NCBI RefSeq assembly: GCF_016653465.1
Contig: NZ_NHSQ01000057.1
Coordinates: 20,544-84,543, forward strand
Direction: 5' to 3'
DNA from: Thiocystis minor
GTDB lineage: Bacteria; Pseudomonadota; Gammaproteobacteria; Chromatiales; Chromatiaceae
DNA length: 64,000 nt
Below, one piece after another: positions 54,573 to 63,133 of the stretch. Under the pieces are notes generated by a model. The model was not told the DNA's origin and did no database searches. It was given only the letters and a program-made list of their open reading frames with translations. The first letter of the stretch is position 1; each line of letters starts with the position of its first letter. The translations under genes and the position numbers were made by a program.

Positions 54573-54965
54573 TTAATCGCCGAAGACGACGAGACGGTCG
54601 GCCTGGATCGCCGCCTCGACCAATTGCCCGAGTCCCGAGATGCGGAACTTGGGATGGATGTTGGTGGCGTCCTTACCGTTGCGGCTTGCTTCTCCCTCGT
54701 CCACGATCCCGCGACGTTGGGCGGCGGCGACGCAGACGACCATGTCGAGATCGTACTGTTCGGCCAGCTCGGCCCAGCGGTTGACGATATGACGGTCGTC
54801 CTGGGGCGGCGTCGTCAGACGCGTCGAGTTATTGACCCCATCATGGTAAAAAAAGACCCGAAAGATCTCGTGCCCTTTTTCCAGCGCGGCCTTGGCGAAC
54901 TGATAGGCCGAGTCCGACGCCTGATGCTGGTAGGGTCCCTCGTTGATCTGAAGTGCGAACTTCAT
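54573..54965 (-). CDS. dsrE: DsrE, sulfurtransferase subunit with active cysteine
   Basis: The 130-residue protein is of the TusD/DsrE type, starting MKFALQINEGPYQHQASDSA. The conserved catalytic cysteine is in DMVVCVAAAQRRG. It is the sulfur-binding subunit of DsrEFH that donates to DsrC Cys111. It starts 219 bases after the dsrB stop; the gap holds the long inverted repeat at 55101-55191. Confidence 0.95.
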   Translation of the reverse strand: MKFALQINEGPYQHQASDSAYQFAKAALEKGHEIFRVFFYHDGVNNSTRLTTPPQDDRHIVNRWAELAEQYDLDMVVCVAAAQRRGIVDEGEASRNGKDATNIHPKFRISGLGQLVEAAIQADRLVVFGD

Positions 54966-55100
54966 GTCGACCTCATAAAGAGTTGTCAGTTGTCAGTTGT
55001 CAGTTGAAGAACCCTGGAACCTCTCCCGCCTAGAGGCCGAGGCGATGGACACCCCGACATCCCAGGCGATTCCATTAAAACAGGTAAATCAAAAATCATA

Positions 55101-55191
55101 CTTTTAAACCGCGTCTCGCCAACGTCACCAGATGGCTCCTGGATCCATGTCGGCTGACACAGCGCCTGTCACACTGGACGCGGTTTAAAAG
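55101..55191. repeat. long-loop inverted repeat over dsrB stop (TAAACCGCGTC family)
   Basis: CTTTTAAACCGCGTC (55101-55115) and its exact complement (55177-55191) form a 15-bp stem around 61 bases. On minus, the stop codon of dsrB is inside the inner arm, as with the same motif at lepA, lepB, dsrS and the gene ending at 59593. It lies between dsrB and dsrE and could shape transcript processing. Confidence 0.75.
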
Positions 55192-56255
55192 CGGATATAG
55201 GTGGAGCTGTTGAAGCTCGCCCGCGCGCCGCGCCAGGTATCGATGTGATACTTGGTGAACGGCAGCTCGACTTCCTCGAAGAAGCGCGGCCAGCCGATGC
55301 GCTCGATCCACTCGTTGACCCGCTCCCAATCGCGCGCGCCTTCCTTGTACGCCTTGAGGATGCGCTTGACGATGGCGGTGGCTTCCGGCCAGCGCGGCGG
55401 GTTGTTCGGAATGCCGGCGGCGACCAGCTTCTGGAAGGTCGGCTTGCCGCGCGCGTTGGAGTGATTGCCACCGACCCAGATCGCCAGCTTGGAGTGCTCG
55501 GCGTCATTGATCTGCATGGGCGGACAGGGCGGATAGCAGGCGCCGCAGCAGATGCACTTGCGCTCGTCGACTTCCAGCGAGGGCTTGCCGTTGACCATGG
55601 CCGGACGGATGGCCGCGACCGGGCAGCGCGCCACGACCGAGGGACGCTCGCAGACGTTGGCGACCAGATCATGGTTGATCTTCGGCGGTTTGGTGTGCTG
55701 GATGTTGATCGCGATATCGCCCTGCCCGCCGCAATTGATCTGGCAGCAGGAGGTGGTGATATGCACGCGGTTGGGCATATTGGCGTTGCGGAACTCGTCG
55801 ATGAGTTCATCCATCATCGACTTCACGACGCCCGAGGCGTCGGTGCCGGGGATGTCGCAGTGCAGCCAGCCCTGGGTGTGGGAGATCATGGCCACCGAGT
55901 TCTGGGTGCCGCCGACGACGAAACCGGCGCCTTCGAGCGCATCGATCAGCGGCTGCACCTTGGTCTCGTCATTGACCATGTACTCGATGTTCGAGCGCAG
56001 GGTGAAATGAACATACCCATCGGCGAACTGATCGCCGATATCGCACAGCTTGCGCAGGGTGAAGACATCCAGGATGCGCTGGGTGCCGGCCTTGACCGTC
56101 CAGATTTTGTCGCCGCTGTAGGCGACATGCAACAACACGCCGGGGCGCGGATGTTCGTGATATTTCCATTGCCCGAAGTTCTTGCGCATCGTGGGATGCA
56201 GATACTGCCAGGGATCGGGGCAGCCAGATTCGATCGGCTCGCGCATGTCCGCCAT
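55185..56255 (-). CDS. dsrB: reverse dissimilatory sulfite reductase beta subunit
   Basis: The 356-residue protein has the siroheme/Fe-S cysteine motif THITTSCCQINCGGQGDIAI-like region (CCQINCGG) and a ferredoxin insert with CICCGACYPPCPP and CPVAAIRP. With DsrA it forms the alpha2beta2 enzyme oxidizing sulfane sulfur to sulfite in the cytoplasm. The gap to dsrA is 106 bases. Confidence 0.97.
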   Translation of the reverse strand: MADMREPIESGCPDPWQYLHPTMRKNFGQWKYHEHPRPGVLLHVAYSGDKIWTVKAGTQRILDVFTLRKLCDIGDQFADGYVHFTLRSNIEYMVNDETKVQPLIDALEGAGFVVGGTQNSVAMISHTQGWLHCDIPGTDASGVVKSMMDELIDEFRNANMPNRVHITTSCCQINCGGQGDIAINIQHTKPPKINHDLVANVCERPSVVARCPVAAIRPAMVNGKPSLEVDERKCICCGACYPPCPPMQINDAEHSKLAIWVGGNHSNARGKPTFQKLVAAGIPNNPPRWPEATAIVKRILKAYKEGARDWERVNEWIERIGWPRFFEEVELPFTKYHIDTWRGARASFNSSTYIRF

Positions 56256-56361
56256 TGCCTGTCCTCCAGTTTTCTGTCGAAATTTGAGTATGGTCGTCAG
56301 GATCGGGTCGCTCGGCCCGAGGCGGACTGATCAGCGTCAGCCGCCAACGGACTAGACCGAA

Positions 56362-57615
56362 TTACTTGCCAGCCTCGGCTTGACGGTCGAACCAGGCCTC
56401 CGCCGCCTCGTCCCAACCGTCCATGCGGATATAGGAACTCTGGCGCGGGTGACTGAGCATGTTCGGATCCGGGTCGACCTCGATCCCTTCCAGGAAGTTC
56501 GCCAGCCCGATGCGCTCGATCATCTCGCCGCAGCGCTCATGCTCCAGGCCATTCTCGGCCCAGAAGTCGATGATGGTCCCGGCCAGCTCGACCATGGACT
56601 CGTAGTCTTCCTCGGTTTCGAGCTTCTTGAAGGGAACCAGCACGGTGCCCATCAAATCGCCGATCTTCAGGGTACGCTTGCCGCCGATCAGAATCGTCAC
56701 GCCCTTGTCGTCGCCCGGATGCAGCGCCTTCGGCATGACATTGAGACAGTGCATGCAGCGCACGCAGTCGCGGTTATTGACGGCGAGCGTATTGTCATCA
56801 TTGAGCGACAACGCCTGGGTCGGGCAGCGCGTAATCACATTGTCGATGTAATACTGACGGCCCTTGTCGGCAATATAGTTCTTGACCTCGGCTTGGTCGA
56901 CTTTCATATCGTCGCGCCAGGTGCCGATCACCGCGAAGTCCGAACGCTCGATCGCATTCTGACAGTCGTTGGCGCAGCCGGAGACCTTAAACTTGAACTT
57001 ATAGGGAAGCGCCGGGCGATGCACGTCGTCGACAAAGTTGTTGACGAGCATGCGATGGGCTTTCAATTCATTGGTGCAGGACATCTCGCAGCGCGCCGCG
57101 CCCACGCAGGACATCGCGGTGCGCACGCAGGGACCGGCACCGCCGAGATCCCAACCGTATTCGTTGATTTCGTCGAAAAAATGCTGGGTGTTCTGGGAAT
57201 CCGTCCCGATGAACATGATATTGCCGGTCTGACCGTGGAAGGTCACCAGACCGGAACCGTATTTCTCCCAGCTATCGGCCAATTGGCGCAGCATGCCGGT
57301 GGAATAGTGATTGCCCGCCGGGGGCTGCACGCGCAGGGTATGGAATTCCTTGGATTTCGGGAAGGCCTTGCCGACCTCGGAAAAGCGCGGAATGATGCCA
57401 CCGCCATAGCCGAAGACCGAGACCGTGCCGCCTTTCCAATAGCCCTTGCGGGTCTCGTAGGAGTGCTCTAGCTGACCCAGCAGGTCATTGGTCATCTCGT
57501 TGATCCGCGCGTCCGGATGCTGGTCGCGCAGACGTTTGATGCCCGAAATGAAACTCGGCCAGGGGCCGGTTTCAAGCTGGTCGAGCATCGGGGTAATGTG
57601 CTTATCGATAGCCAT
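56362..57615 (-). CDS. dsrA: reverse dissimilatory sulfite reductase alpha subunit
   Basis: The 417-residue protein starts at the ATG at 57615 after GGAGAGA; the longer frame upstream has no family likeness. Siroheme-4Fe4S ligands are in SCVGAARCEMSC and GCANDCQNAI. An inserted ferredoxin domain has CPTQALSLNDDN and CVRCMHCLNVMPKALHPG. It is the first gene of the dsr operon. The sequence and operon composition (dsrEFH, dsrL) mark the oxidative type. Confidence 0.98.
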   Translation of the reverse strand: MAIDKHITPMLDQLETGPWPSFISGIKRLRDQHPDARINEMTNDLLGQLEHSYETRKGYWKGGTVSVFGYGGGIIPRFSEVGKAFPKSKEFHTLRVQPPAGNHYSTGMLRQLADSWEKYGSGLVTFHGQTGNIMFIGTDSQNTQHFFDEINEYGWDLGGAGPCVRTAMSCVGAARCEMSCTNELKAHRMLVNNFVDDVHRPALPYKFKFKVSGCANDCQNAIERSDFAVIGTWRDDMKVDQAEVKNYIADKGRQYYIDNVITRCPTQALSLNDDNTLAVNNRDCVRCMHCLNVMPKALHPGDDKGVTILIGGKRTLKIGDLMGTVLVPFKKLETEEDYESMVELAGTIIDFWAENGLEHERCGEMIERIGLANFLEGIEVDPDPNMLSHPRQSSYIRMDGWDEAAEAWFDRQAEAGK

Positions 57616-58052
57616 TGCGCATTCTCTCCTATCAATTAACCAGGAAAGGGAGGATTGAGTTCGCATGCACATTCGCGCCGCGGCGGGCGAACCGGGGCAA
57701 CACGTCGATGCATCACGTCACGTTATTCTTTCGGATGGAAAGCGATCGCCATTTCAAGCAGCGATTCTTTCCTGCCGATCATTTCATCGTCGAATGCTAA
57801 TGTACCGATGAATCCGGCAGCCGCCTATTCCACGATTGGGAGGGCCGCCGACCGATCGTCTATCTCTTTCGGGATATAGCCCTTTCGATGGCTCGCGATT
57901 CGGGCGAATGAAACGTCAGACGCCGACGTAGGTGTCCCCCCACTTGGTCGTCACGTCTTGCATTTGGAATGCGCGGATGCTACAGCCCGATGACGGGTAA
58001 GTCAACGTTCACTAATATAATCGTTTTCTTATATTCCTGGGCGCCTCTCCCG
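57616..58052. other. region upstream of dsrA (dsr promoter expected)
   Basis: This 437-base region between dsrA (minus) and the dioxygenase remnant (plus) must contain the dsr promoter. No clear -35/-10 pair was identified; a GCTATAT on minus near 57880 is a weak -10 candidate. No gene is seen. Confidence 0.5.
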
Positions 58053-58712
58053 ATGCGGAACCCATTCGACCTCGCCGACGAAGCCGGCTATCGGGAGTGG
58101 AGAGCCCGCAAACTCTCCTGCCATCCGGCCAGCCTTCGTGACCTGCACGTCCCCATTGAACCTCTGGAGCGACCGAGCGCGGCGGAATGCGTCGCGCCCG
58201 TCACCTCCGGCCAATCTCCAGGACGGACGATTCGACCCGACAGCATCGGCCCCGTCTTCTCGGTTCAAGTTGGCTGCCTGCATCTACGGTATTCGTCTCG
58301 CGGGCGCAACGTGCGCTGGCGCGAGTCACCCGCGACCGATGCCGCGAGACGAGCGTTCGAGCAGTTGTTTTCACAAGCAAAGGACTTCACATTCAATTTA
58401 AGGATGCAATCTGGCGACGGCGTGATCGCACACAACGTATTACATAATCGCTCAGGATTCACCGAAGACAGACATGCAACCGAACGACGCCTGCTCTATC
58501 GAGTGCGCTATCTCGACCGGATCGCCTATGCGCCAGACACGCAACCGGCTCGCATGTCGCCGAACCATGAACCCGCCCCAGCAACCTCGATCCGACCGAC
58601 TGGTGACGGCGTTTATTTTGAATCATTAACACCACGAGTAGGAGCGGTGACGGTAAACCATGCTAAAGCTCAGCGAAATCCTGGTCGCCAATCAAGGCAT
58701 CGAATCCTTTGA
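58053..58712 (+). pseudogene. TauD/TfdA-like dioxygenase with internal deletion
   Basis: The open frame from the ATG at 58053 encodes an N-terminus (MRNPFDLADEAGYREWRARK, HPASLRDLHVPI) that matches the start of a TauD/TfdA-like Fe(II)/2-oxoglutarate dioxygenase. It then jumps to the C-terminal part (GPVFSVQVGCLHLRYSSRGR, then DGVIAHNVLHNRSGF with the second iron-binding His, and RRLLYRVRYLDRIA). About 100-150 residues, including the HxD iron-binding motif, are missing, so the product cannot be active. The final 40 codons overlap the next gene and are not family-like. Confidence 0.65.
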
Positions 58713-58851
58713 TGAACTCATCCCACTCGTGCAGGCCATTGCCCGCGGCGGCGAGCGCTTTTTCCGAATGGACGTAAAGCCTCCCTATCCCGACACGCCC
58801 GAGAACTGGGAAGATCGACTTGAGGCCGCATTCAGTGGACTTATCCGTTAA
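58660..58851 (+). CDS. small unknown protein (63 residues)
   Basis: The protein reads MLKLSEILVANQGIESFDEL and on through an acidic/aromatic middle (RFFRMDVKPPYPDTPENWED). The composition looks coding, without low complexity, and the codon use fits the neighbourhood. GGAGCGG lies about 15 bases upstream, a little far. The gene overlaps the degenerate end of the dioxygenase remnant and is followed after 22 bases by another unknown gene. Function unknown. Confidence 0.55.
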   Translation: MLKLSEILVANQGIESFDELIPLVQAIARGGERFFRMDVKPPYPDTPENWEDRLEAAFSGLIR

Positions 58852-58873
58852 CCCCGGCCTTGGGCATGCCGTC

Positions 58874-59593
58874 ATGAAGCAATTCGAACTCCTCGCCACC
58901 CGACTCTCCGATCAAGCCGCCGACTCGATTGTCAACCAGGGTCTCGAAGCGGCCACGCTAGAATCCCATTTTCAGATCCTGACCGAGCAGATGATGCATC
59001 TTGAGCGGACCGGGGCGACCCTGGATCGCGTGGCCGACTTGCATCTGCAGATGGCCCGAACCCTGGTCAATCTGGATCGCGGCGAGGACGCCTGGCCGCT
59101 CGGGCGCGCGGCGCTGGATCATTTCATCGCAGGGGACCAGTTCGAACTTGCGGCGGACGCCTGCGATGTCCTCTTTCAGGCCAATCAACCCGACTCGATC
59201 GCCGCGCTCGGGCAAGGGATCTGGCTCGCGGTCACCTGCCCGATCGACCCTGAGTTGACCATCGAACTCCTCAGCCATGTCATCGACGAGACCCCCGACG
59301 ACGCCGATGGTGCCGCCGTCGCGGCGACCACTGCGCTGTTTCTCGCCGATGTCCGAGCACATGGCCGACAGCGCGAAGATCTGATGTTCTTCGCCACCCA
59401 ATTGCTCGGCAACGTCGCCCGCCGCCACAGCGGCGTAGACTCCCGCGAGCAGTTGGACCATTGGATGGAGAAACTGGAACTCAAGGAACCGGAGAAATTT
59501 CTGGTGCGCCTGCGCAATGTGGTCGATGTACTGGTCCAGGATGTCTGGTGGTTCGACCGCGAAGCGTTGCAGGAGCGTTTGCCGTTTGGTTAA
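58874..59593 (+). CDS. unknown helical protein beside dsr (239 residues)
   Basis: I do not recognise the family. From the ATG at 58874 (MKQFELLATRLSDQAADSIV) the protein is rich in Leu, Ala, Asp and Glu with a TPR-like helical repeat feel (LQMARTLVNLDRGEDAWPLG, then AADACDVLFQANQPDSIAAL). It has no signal, transmembrane or metal motif. Its stop starts the TAAACCGCGTC motif, which with its inverse arm (to 59629) makes a hairpin before the next gene. Position between the dsr promoter region and the Cas6-like gene suggests a common transcript. Confidence 0.7.
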   Translation: MKQFELLATRLSDQAADSIVNQGLEAATLESHFQILTEQMMHLERTGATLDRVADLHLQMARTLVNLDRGEDAWPLGRAALDHFIAGDQFELAADACDVLFQANQPDSIAALGQGIWLAVTCPIDPELTIELLSHVIDETPDDADGAAVAATTALFLADVRAHGRQREDLMFFATQLLGNVARRHSGVDSREQLDHWMEKLELKEPEKFLVRLRNVVDVLVQDVWWFDREALQERLPFG

Positions 59594-59629
59594 ACCGCGT
59601 CCGGCGTGGCATTGCCCGGACTCGGTTTA
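59591..59629. repeat. hairpin of the TAAACCGCGTC family at a gene end
   Basis: TAAACCGCGTCCGG (59591-59604) and CCGGACTCGGTTTA (59616-59629) pair with one mismatch across 11 bases. The stop codon of the upstream gene is the first TAA. Confidence 0.75.
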
Positions 59630-59671
59630 GCGCCAATCGCTTTCACCACCTGCTTTTCCATGAGACGAATC

Positions 59672-60358
59672 ATGTTCTGGAACGAAGAAGAAAACCCCGA
59701 CGAAATCCAGGTACCTGACGACATCGTCGACCTCCTCTTTGCGATCGACTGCAAGCGTATTCCGGTGGACCACGCGCACCTGCTCTCCTCGGCGCTCCAG
59801 GCGGCGTTGCCCTGGATCGCGGATGAACCGGGCATGGCGTTGCACACCATTCATGTTGCGGGATCCCAGAACGGTTGGGAACGCCCCACGCACGGCACCG
59901 ATTCTGAGCTGATTCTCTCGCGCCGCACCAAACTGACCATTCGCGCGCCCCGCACGCGGATCGACGACATCCTGGCTCAACTGCCCGGCATCCGCCTCGA
60001 ACTCGACGGTCATCCGCTGACCGTGGGCGTCGGCAAGATCAAGCCGTTGTGCAAGGACGCCACCCTCTTCTCCCGTTATGTGGTAACCGGCAACGACGCT
60101 CGGGACGAACAGGAGTTTCTTGAGATCGCCGTCCGCGCCCTCTCCGGGATGGGGGTCCAGGTGCGCAAGGCGCTCTGCGGCAAAACCACGGCGCTCGCCA
60201 CCCCGGACGGCCCACTCCAGACCCGCAGCCTGATGCTGGCGAGCCTGACAGCGGAGGAATCGATCCAGCTCCAGCAGACCGGGCTTGGCAGCCATCGCCT
60301 GATGGGATGCGGGATCTTCATCCCGCATAAGGGGATCGATTCGGTCAAGCACGGGTAG
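59672..60358 (+). CDS. orphan Cas6-like protein (type I-MYXAN Cas6/Cmx6 family)
   Basis: The 228-residue protein starts at MFWNEEENPDEIQVPDDIVD. Its sequence follows the Cmx6-type Cas6 pattern: DLLFAIDCKRIPVDHAHLLS, ALPWIADEPG, the SRRTKLTIRAP strand and VRKALCGKTT. The C-terminal glycine-rich loop GLGSHRLMGCGIFIPHKG (about 204-221) is the RAMP-fold hallmark. Cas6 cuts CRISPR precursor RNA, but no CRISPR array or other cas gene is present here. It lies between an unknown gene and a cysteine-less DsrC paralogue. Confidence 0.75.
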   Translation: MFWNEEENPDEIQVPDDIVDLLFAIDCKRIPVDHAHLLSSALQAALPWIADEPGMALHTIHVAGSQNGWERPTHGTDSELILSRRTKLTIRAPRTRIDDILAQLPGIRLELDGHPLTVGVGKIKPLCKDATLFSRYVVTGNDARDEQEFLEIAVRALSGMGVQVRKALCGKTTALATPDGPLQTRSLMLASLTAEESIQLQQTGLGSHRLMGCGIFIPHKGIDSVKHG

Positions 60359-60493
60359 CGATAAAAATCGTTTTGATGACGGCTCCATCATAAAATCATA
60401 GAATTCGCGGGCTTTGATCAAGCCTTGAAACATTCGCTCCGGTCATGCAGACCATGGCGCACTGACAATAATGACGAAGAGGAGAAGCTCATC

Positions 60494-60832
60494 ATGGCCA
60501 TCGAGGTCAATGGCAAAACCATCGCGACGACCGATAACGGACATCTGGAAAACTATGCCGACTGGAATGAGGATGTCGCGCGCAAGCTGGCGGAAATCGA
60601 AGGGATCGAACTGACCGACAAACACTGGGACGTGATCAAGTATCTCCGCGAGGAATATATCGATAACGCCCAGAACCAGCCGATGGAACGTGTCGTGCTC
60701 AAGGACATGGGGAAACTCTGGGGCTCCAAGCCGACCAGCAAGGATCTGTACACCCTCTTTCCGCTCGCGCCGACCAAGCAGGGCACCAAGATCGCGGGAC
60801 TGCCGGCGGTGATGCGCAAGGGCGGCTACTGA
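60494..60832 (+). CDS. DsrC/TusE-family protein lacking both cysteines (RspA type)
   Basis: The 112-residue protein has the same length and fold pattern as the operon's DsrC (LTDKHWDVIKYLREEYIDNA; KDLYTLFPLAPTKQGTKIAGLP), but the two functional cysteines are absent: the KQAC position is KQGT and the C-terminal TGCV is KGGY. There is no Cys in the whole protein. Cysteine-less members of the family have been named RspA and are suggested to be regulatory. GAGGAGAAG precedes the ATG. A strong terminator follows. Confidence 0.88.
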   Translation: MAIEVNGKTIATTDNGHLENYADWNEDVARKLAEIEGIELTDKHWDVIKYLREEYIDNAQNQPMERVVLKDMGKLWGSKPTSKDLYTLFPLAPTKQGTKIAGLPAVMRKGGY

Positions 60833-60871
60833 AGCCGACTCATCGCTTCGACCGAACTGTTCGACCGCGTC

Positions 60872-60904
60872 AAAAGGCCGGCGGATCGCCGGCCTTTTTT
60901 ATTG
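60872..60904 (+). terminator. rho-independent terminator after DsrC paralogue
   Basis: GGCCGGCG/CGCCGGCC with loop GAT, flanked by AAAA and TTTTTT, lies 40 bases after the stop. It could also serve the convergent sufS gene in reverse thanks to the AAAA on the other side. Confidence 0.9.
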
Positions 60905-60968
60905 CCCGTTTACGCCGTTCAAATGCCGCACCAGCGTCTCTGAGGAGCTTGACGGCATCCTGTCAAGA

Positions 60969-62840
60969 TCATCCGCCAGACATCGACGAGTCCAGGCTTA
61001 GAGCAGATTGACGAGAGAGGTTGCGAAGACGCTGTACCATCGCGGCCAAACCATTGCGACGGGACATGCTCAGATGTTGATCGAGCCCAAGCCGGGCGAA
61101 GAAGGCGTCCGTGTCGAACGCTAAAATCGCGGACGCGCGCTGCCCCGAATAAAGCTGTTGCAACAGTGCGATCAGGCCGCGCACAAGATTGGCATCGCTA
61201 TCGGCCAGAAATTCGATGATGTCGCCCGAGCCCGGCCTGACCCGGGCGGCAATATGCACCGTGCTCTGACAACCCTGAACGGAATTGGCCGCGGTCTTGA
61301 GCGTGTCAGGCATGAGCGGCAGCCGATCGCCCAAATCGATGATGTACTGGTGGCGCATCGGCCAATCGGGCAGGAAAGCAAAGACCTCCGCGATGTCATC
61401 GGCGGCGGCCTGAGGCGACTCAGCCACGGCGACCGGGTAGATCCCTTCCGCCTCGACATCGGCTGATGCGACGACGGCGGTCAGTGGCTCCTGTGCCATG
61501 CCCGAGCCAGAACCAACCCCGATATTGGCAACGGTCGCACGGGTTGTATGCCTGGCACGATCAACGATGTCGGCCACCGCACCGGCAAGCCGGTCGACGT
61601 CTTCCAACGTATTGTAGACGCCCAGAGAGGCGCGCGCGGTCGAGGCAATCCCGAGCCGATCCATCAACGGCTGGCAGCAATGATGCCCGGTGCGGATGCA
61701 GATACCCCGCAGATCAAGCTGCGCGCCGATATCGAGCGTGGCGATCGGCGGATCGGTCAACACCCAGGACAACACCCCGCTTTTGCGCTGCGCCGTCCCC
61801 TTGATCTCCAGCCCCGGAATAACGGACAGACGCTCGGTAGCGTGACGCAGCAGGGTCTGTTCGTGAACGCCAATGCGCGCAAGCCCGATCGACTCGACCC
61901 AGGCGATGGCCGCCGCCAGACCAACCGCGCCGGCAATGTTCGGGGTACCTGCCTCGTATTTGCTCGGGAGCGGCGCATACGTGGTCTCGGCAAAGGTCAC
62001 CCGTTCGATCATGTCGCCGCCGCCCTGATAAGGCGGCATGGCGTCGAGCAGATGGCGCTTGCCGTAGAGCACGCCGATCCCGGTCGGTCCGTAGATTTTG
62101 TGCCCGGAGAAGGCGTAAAAATCGGCATCGAGCGCGCGCACATCGGTGATGCCATGCGCGACCCACTGTGCCCCATCGATCAGTGCCAGGGCGCCCGCGG
62201 CATGCGCCTCGGCGATGATTTCGCGCACCGGATTGATGGTTCCGAGTGCATTGGAAACCTGATTGACCGCGACCAGCCGGGTCCGCGGCGAGAGCAGACG
62301 GCGATACTCGTCGAGCAGGATCTCGCCCGCGTCATTGATGGGGATAACCTTGATCCGGGCGCCGGTAGCCCGCGCCACGATCTGCCAGGGTACGATGTTG
62401 GAGTGATGCTCCAGGGTCGAGAGGAGAATCTCGTCGCCGGGCTTGAGATTGGCCGAACCCCAGGCGGAAGCCACCAGATTGATGGACGCGGTCGCGCCAC
62501 CGGTGAAAAGACACTCGGCTGGCTCGGCGGCAGTCAGAAAGCGTGCCACGGTCAGACGCGCGTTTTCGTACATCCGCGTCGCGGTCTGCGAAAGTTGATA
62601 GACACCACGGTGGATATTGGCATGATGATGGCGATGATAGTCGCTGACCGCCGTAATCACCGTCTCTGGCTGCTGCGTACTGGCCGCGCTATCCAGGTAC
62701 ACCAGCGGTCGGCCATTGACCTTGGTGCCGAGGATTGGAAACTGGGCACGCACCGCATAGGCATCGAGAACTGCGGAGGTCGCTCCGGCAGGGAGGAGCG
62801 TCGACTCATCGGGAGAGATAGGCAAAGGTTTCATGGTCAA
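60969..62840 (-). CDS. SufS-SufE fusion cysteine desulfurase
   Basis: The 623-residue protein is a fusion. Residues about 20-430 are a class V aminotransferase-type SufS, with the PLP-binding Lys in YAFSGHKIYGPTG, TLEHHSNIVPWQ and the active Cys loop in RTGHHCCQPLMDRLG. Residues about 480-600 are SufE (YIIDLGDRLPLMPDTLK, with the acceptor Cys in VQGCQSTVHI). SufE accepts persulfide from SufS for Fe-S cluster assembly. No other suf genes are nearby. It converges on the DsrC paralogue. A start two codons downstream (MKPLP) is equally possible. Confidence 0.92.
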   Translation of the reverse strand: MTMKPLPISPDESTLLPAGATSAVLDAYAVRAQFPILGTKVNGRPLVYLDSAASTQQPETVITAVSDYHRHHHANIHRGVYQLSQTATRMYENARLTVARFLTAAEPAECLFTGGATASINLVASAWGSANLKPGDEILLSTLEHHSNIVPWQIVARATGARIKVIPINDAGEILLDEYRRLLSPRTRLVAVNQVSNALGTINPVREIIAEAHAAGALALIDGAQWVAHGITDVRALDADFYAFSGHKIYGPTGIGVLYGKRHLLDAMPPYQGGGDMIERVTFAETTYAPLPSKYEAGTPNIAGAVGLAAAIAWVESIGLARIGVHEQTLLRHATERLSVIPGLEIKGTAQRKSGVLSWVLTDPPIATLDIGAQLDLRGICIRTGHHCCQPLMDRLGIASTARASLGVYNTLEDVDRLAGAVADIVDRARHTTRATVANIGVGSGSGMAQEPLTAVVASADVEAEGIYPVAVAESPQAAADDIAEVFAFLPDWPMRHQYIIDLGDRLPLMPDTLKTAANSVQGCQSTVHIAARVRPGSGDIIEFLADSDANLVRGLIALLQQLYSGQRASAILAFDTDAFFARLGLDQHLSMSRRNGLAAMVQRLRNLSRQSALSLDSSMSGG

Positions 62841-63133
62841 CTAATTCTTTCGAATAAGCAAAAATTCAAGCCCTCTTGCGCCATGCAGGCAACTCCTGTC
62901 GCTTGCGAACGACGGCTCGGGCGGAGAGAGAAGGTCGGTAGGCTCCTGAGGGCGAAGCCAGGCCGGCGACAGAACCTGAAATGGCTGCGGCATGGAACCC
63001 AGTATGACAGTTGGTTATCATGAAAGGAAGAATCTCAAGCGCATGTCGAACCGTCATTCCAGGCGATGAATGTGCCGGCTCGCCCATATCACGGTCAACC
63101 ATTGGAGGCTGGCGGCTGGCCGCCCTGTCTAGC

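Noticed and set aside
57616..62840. CRISPR array expected near the Cas6-like gene
   Set aside because: I looked for regularly spaced repeats around 58-63 kb and across the window and saw none; only the 17-bp and 20-bp repeats in the dif element, which lack spacers of uniform length.
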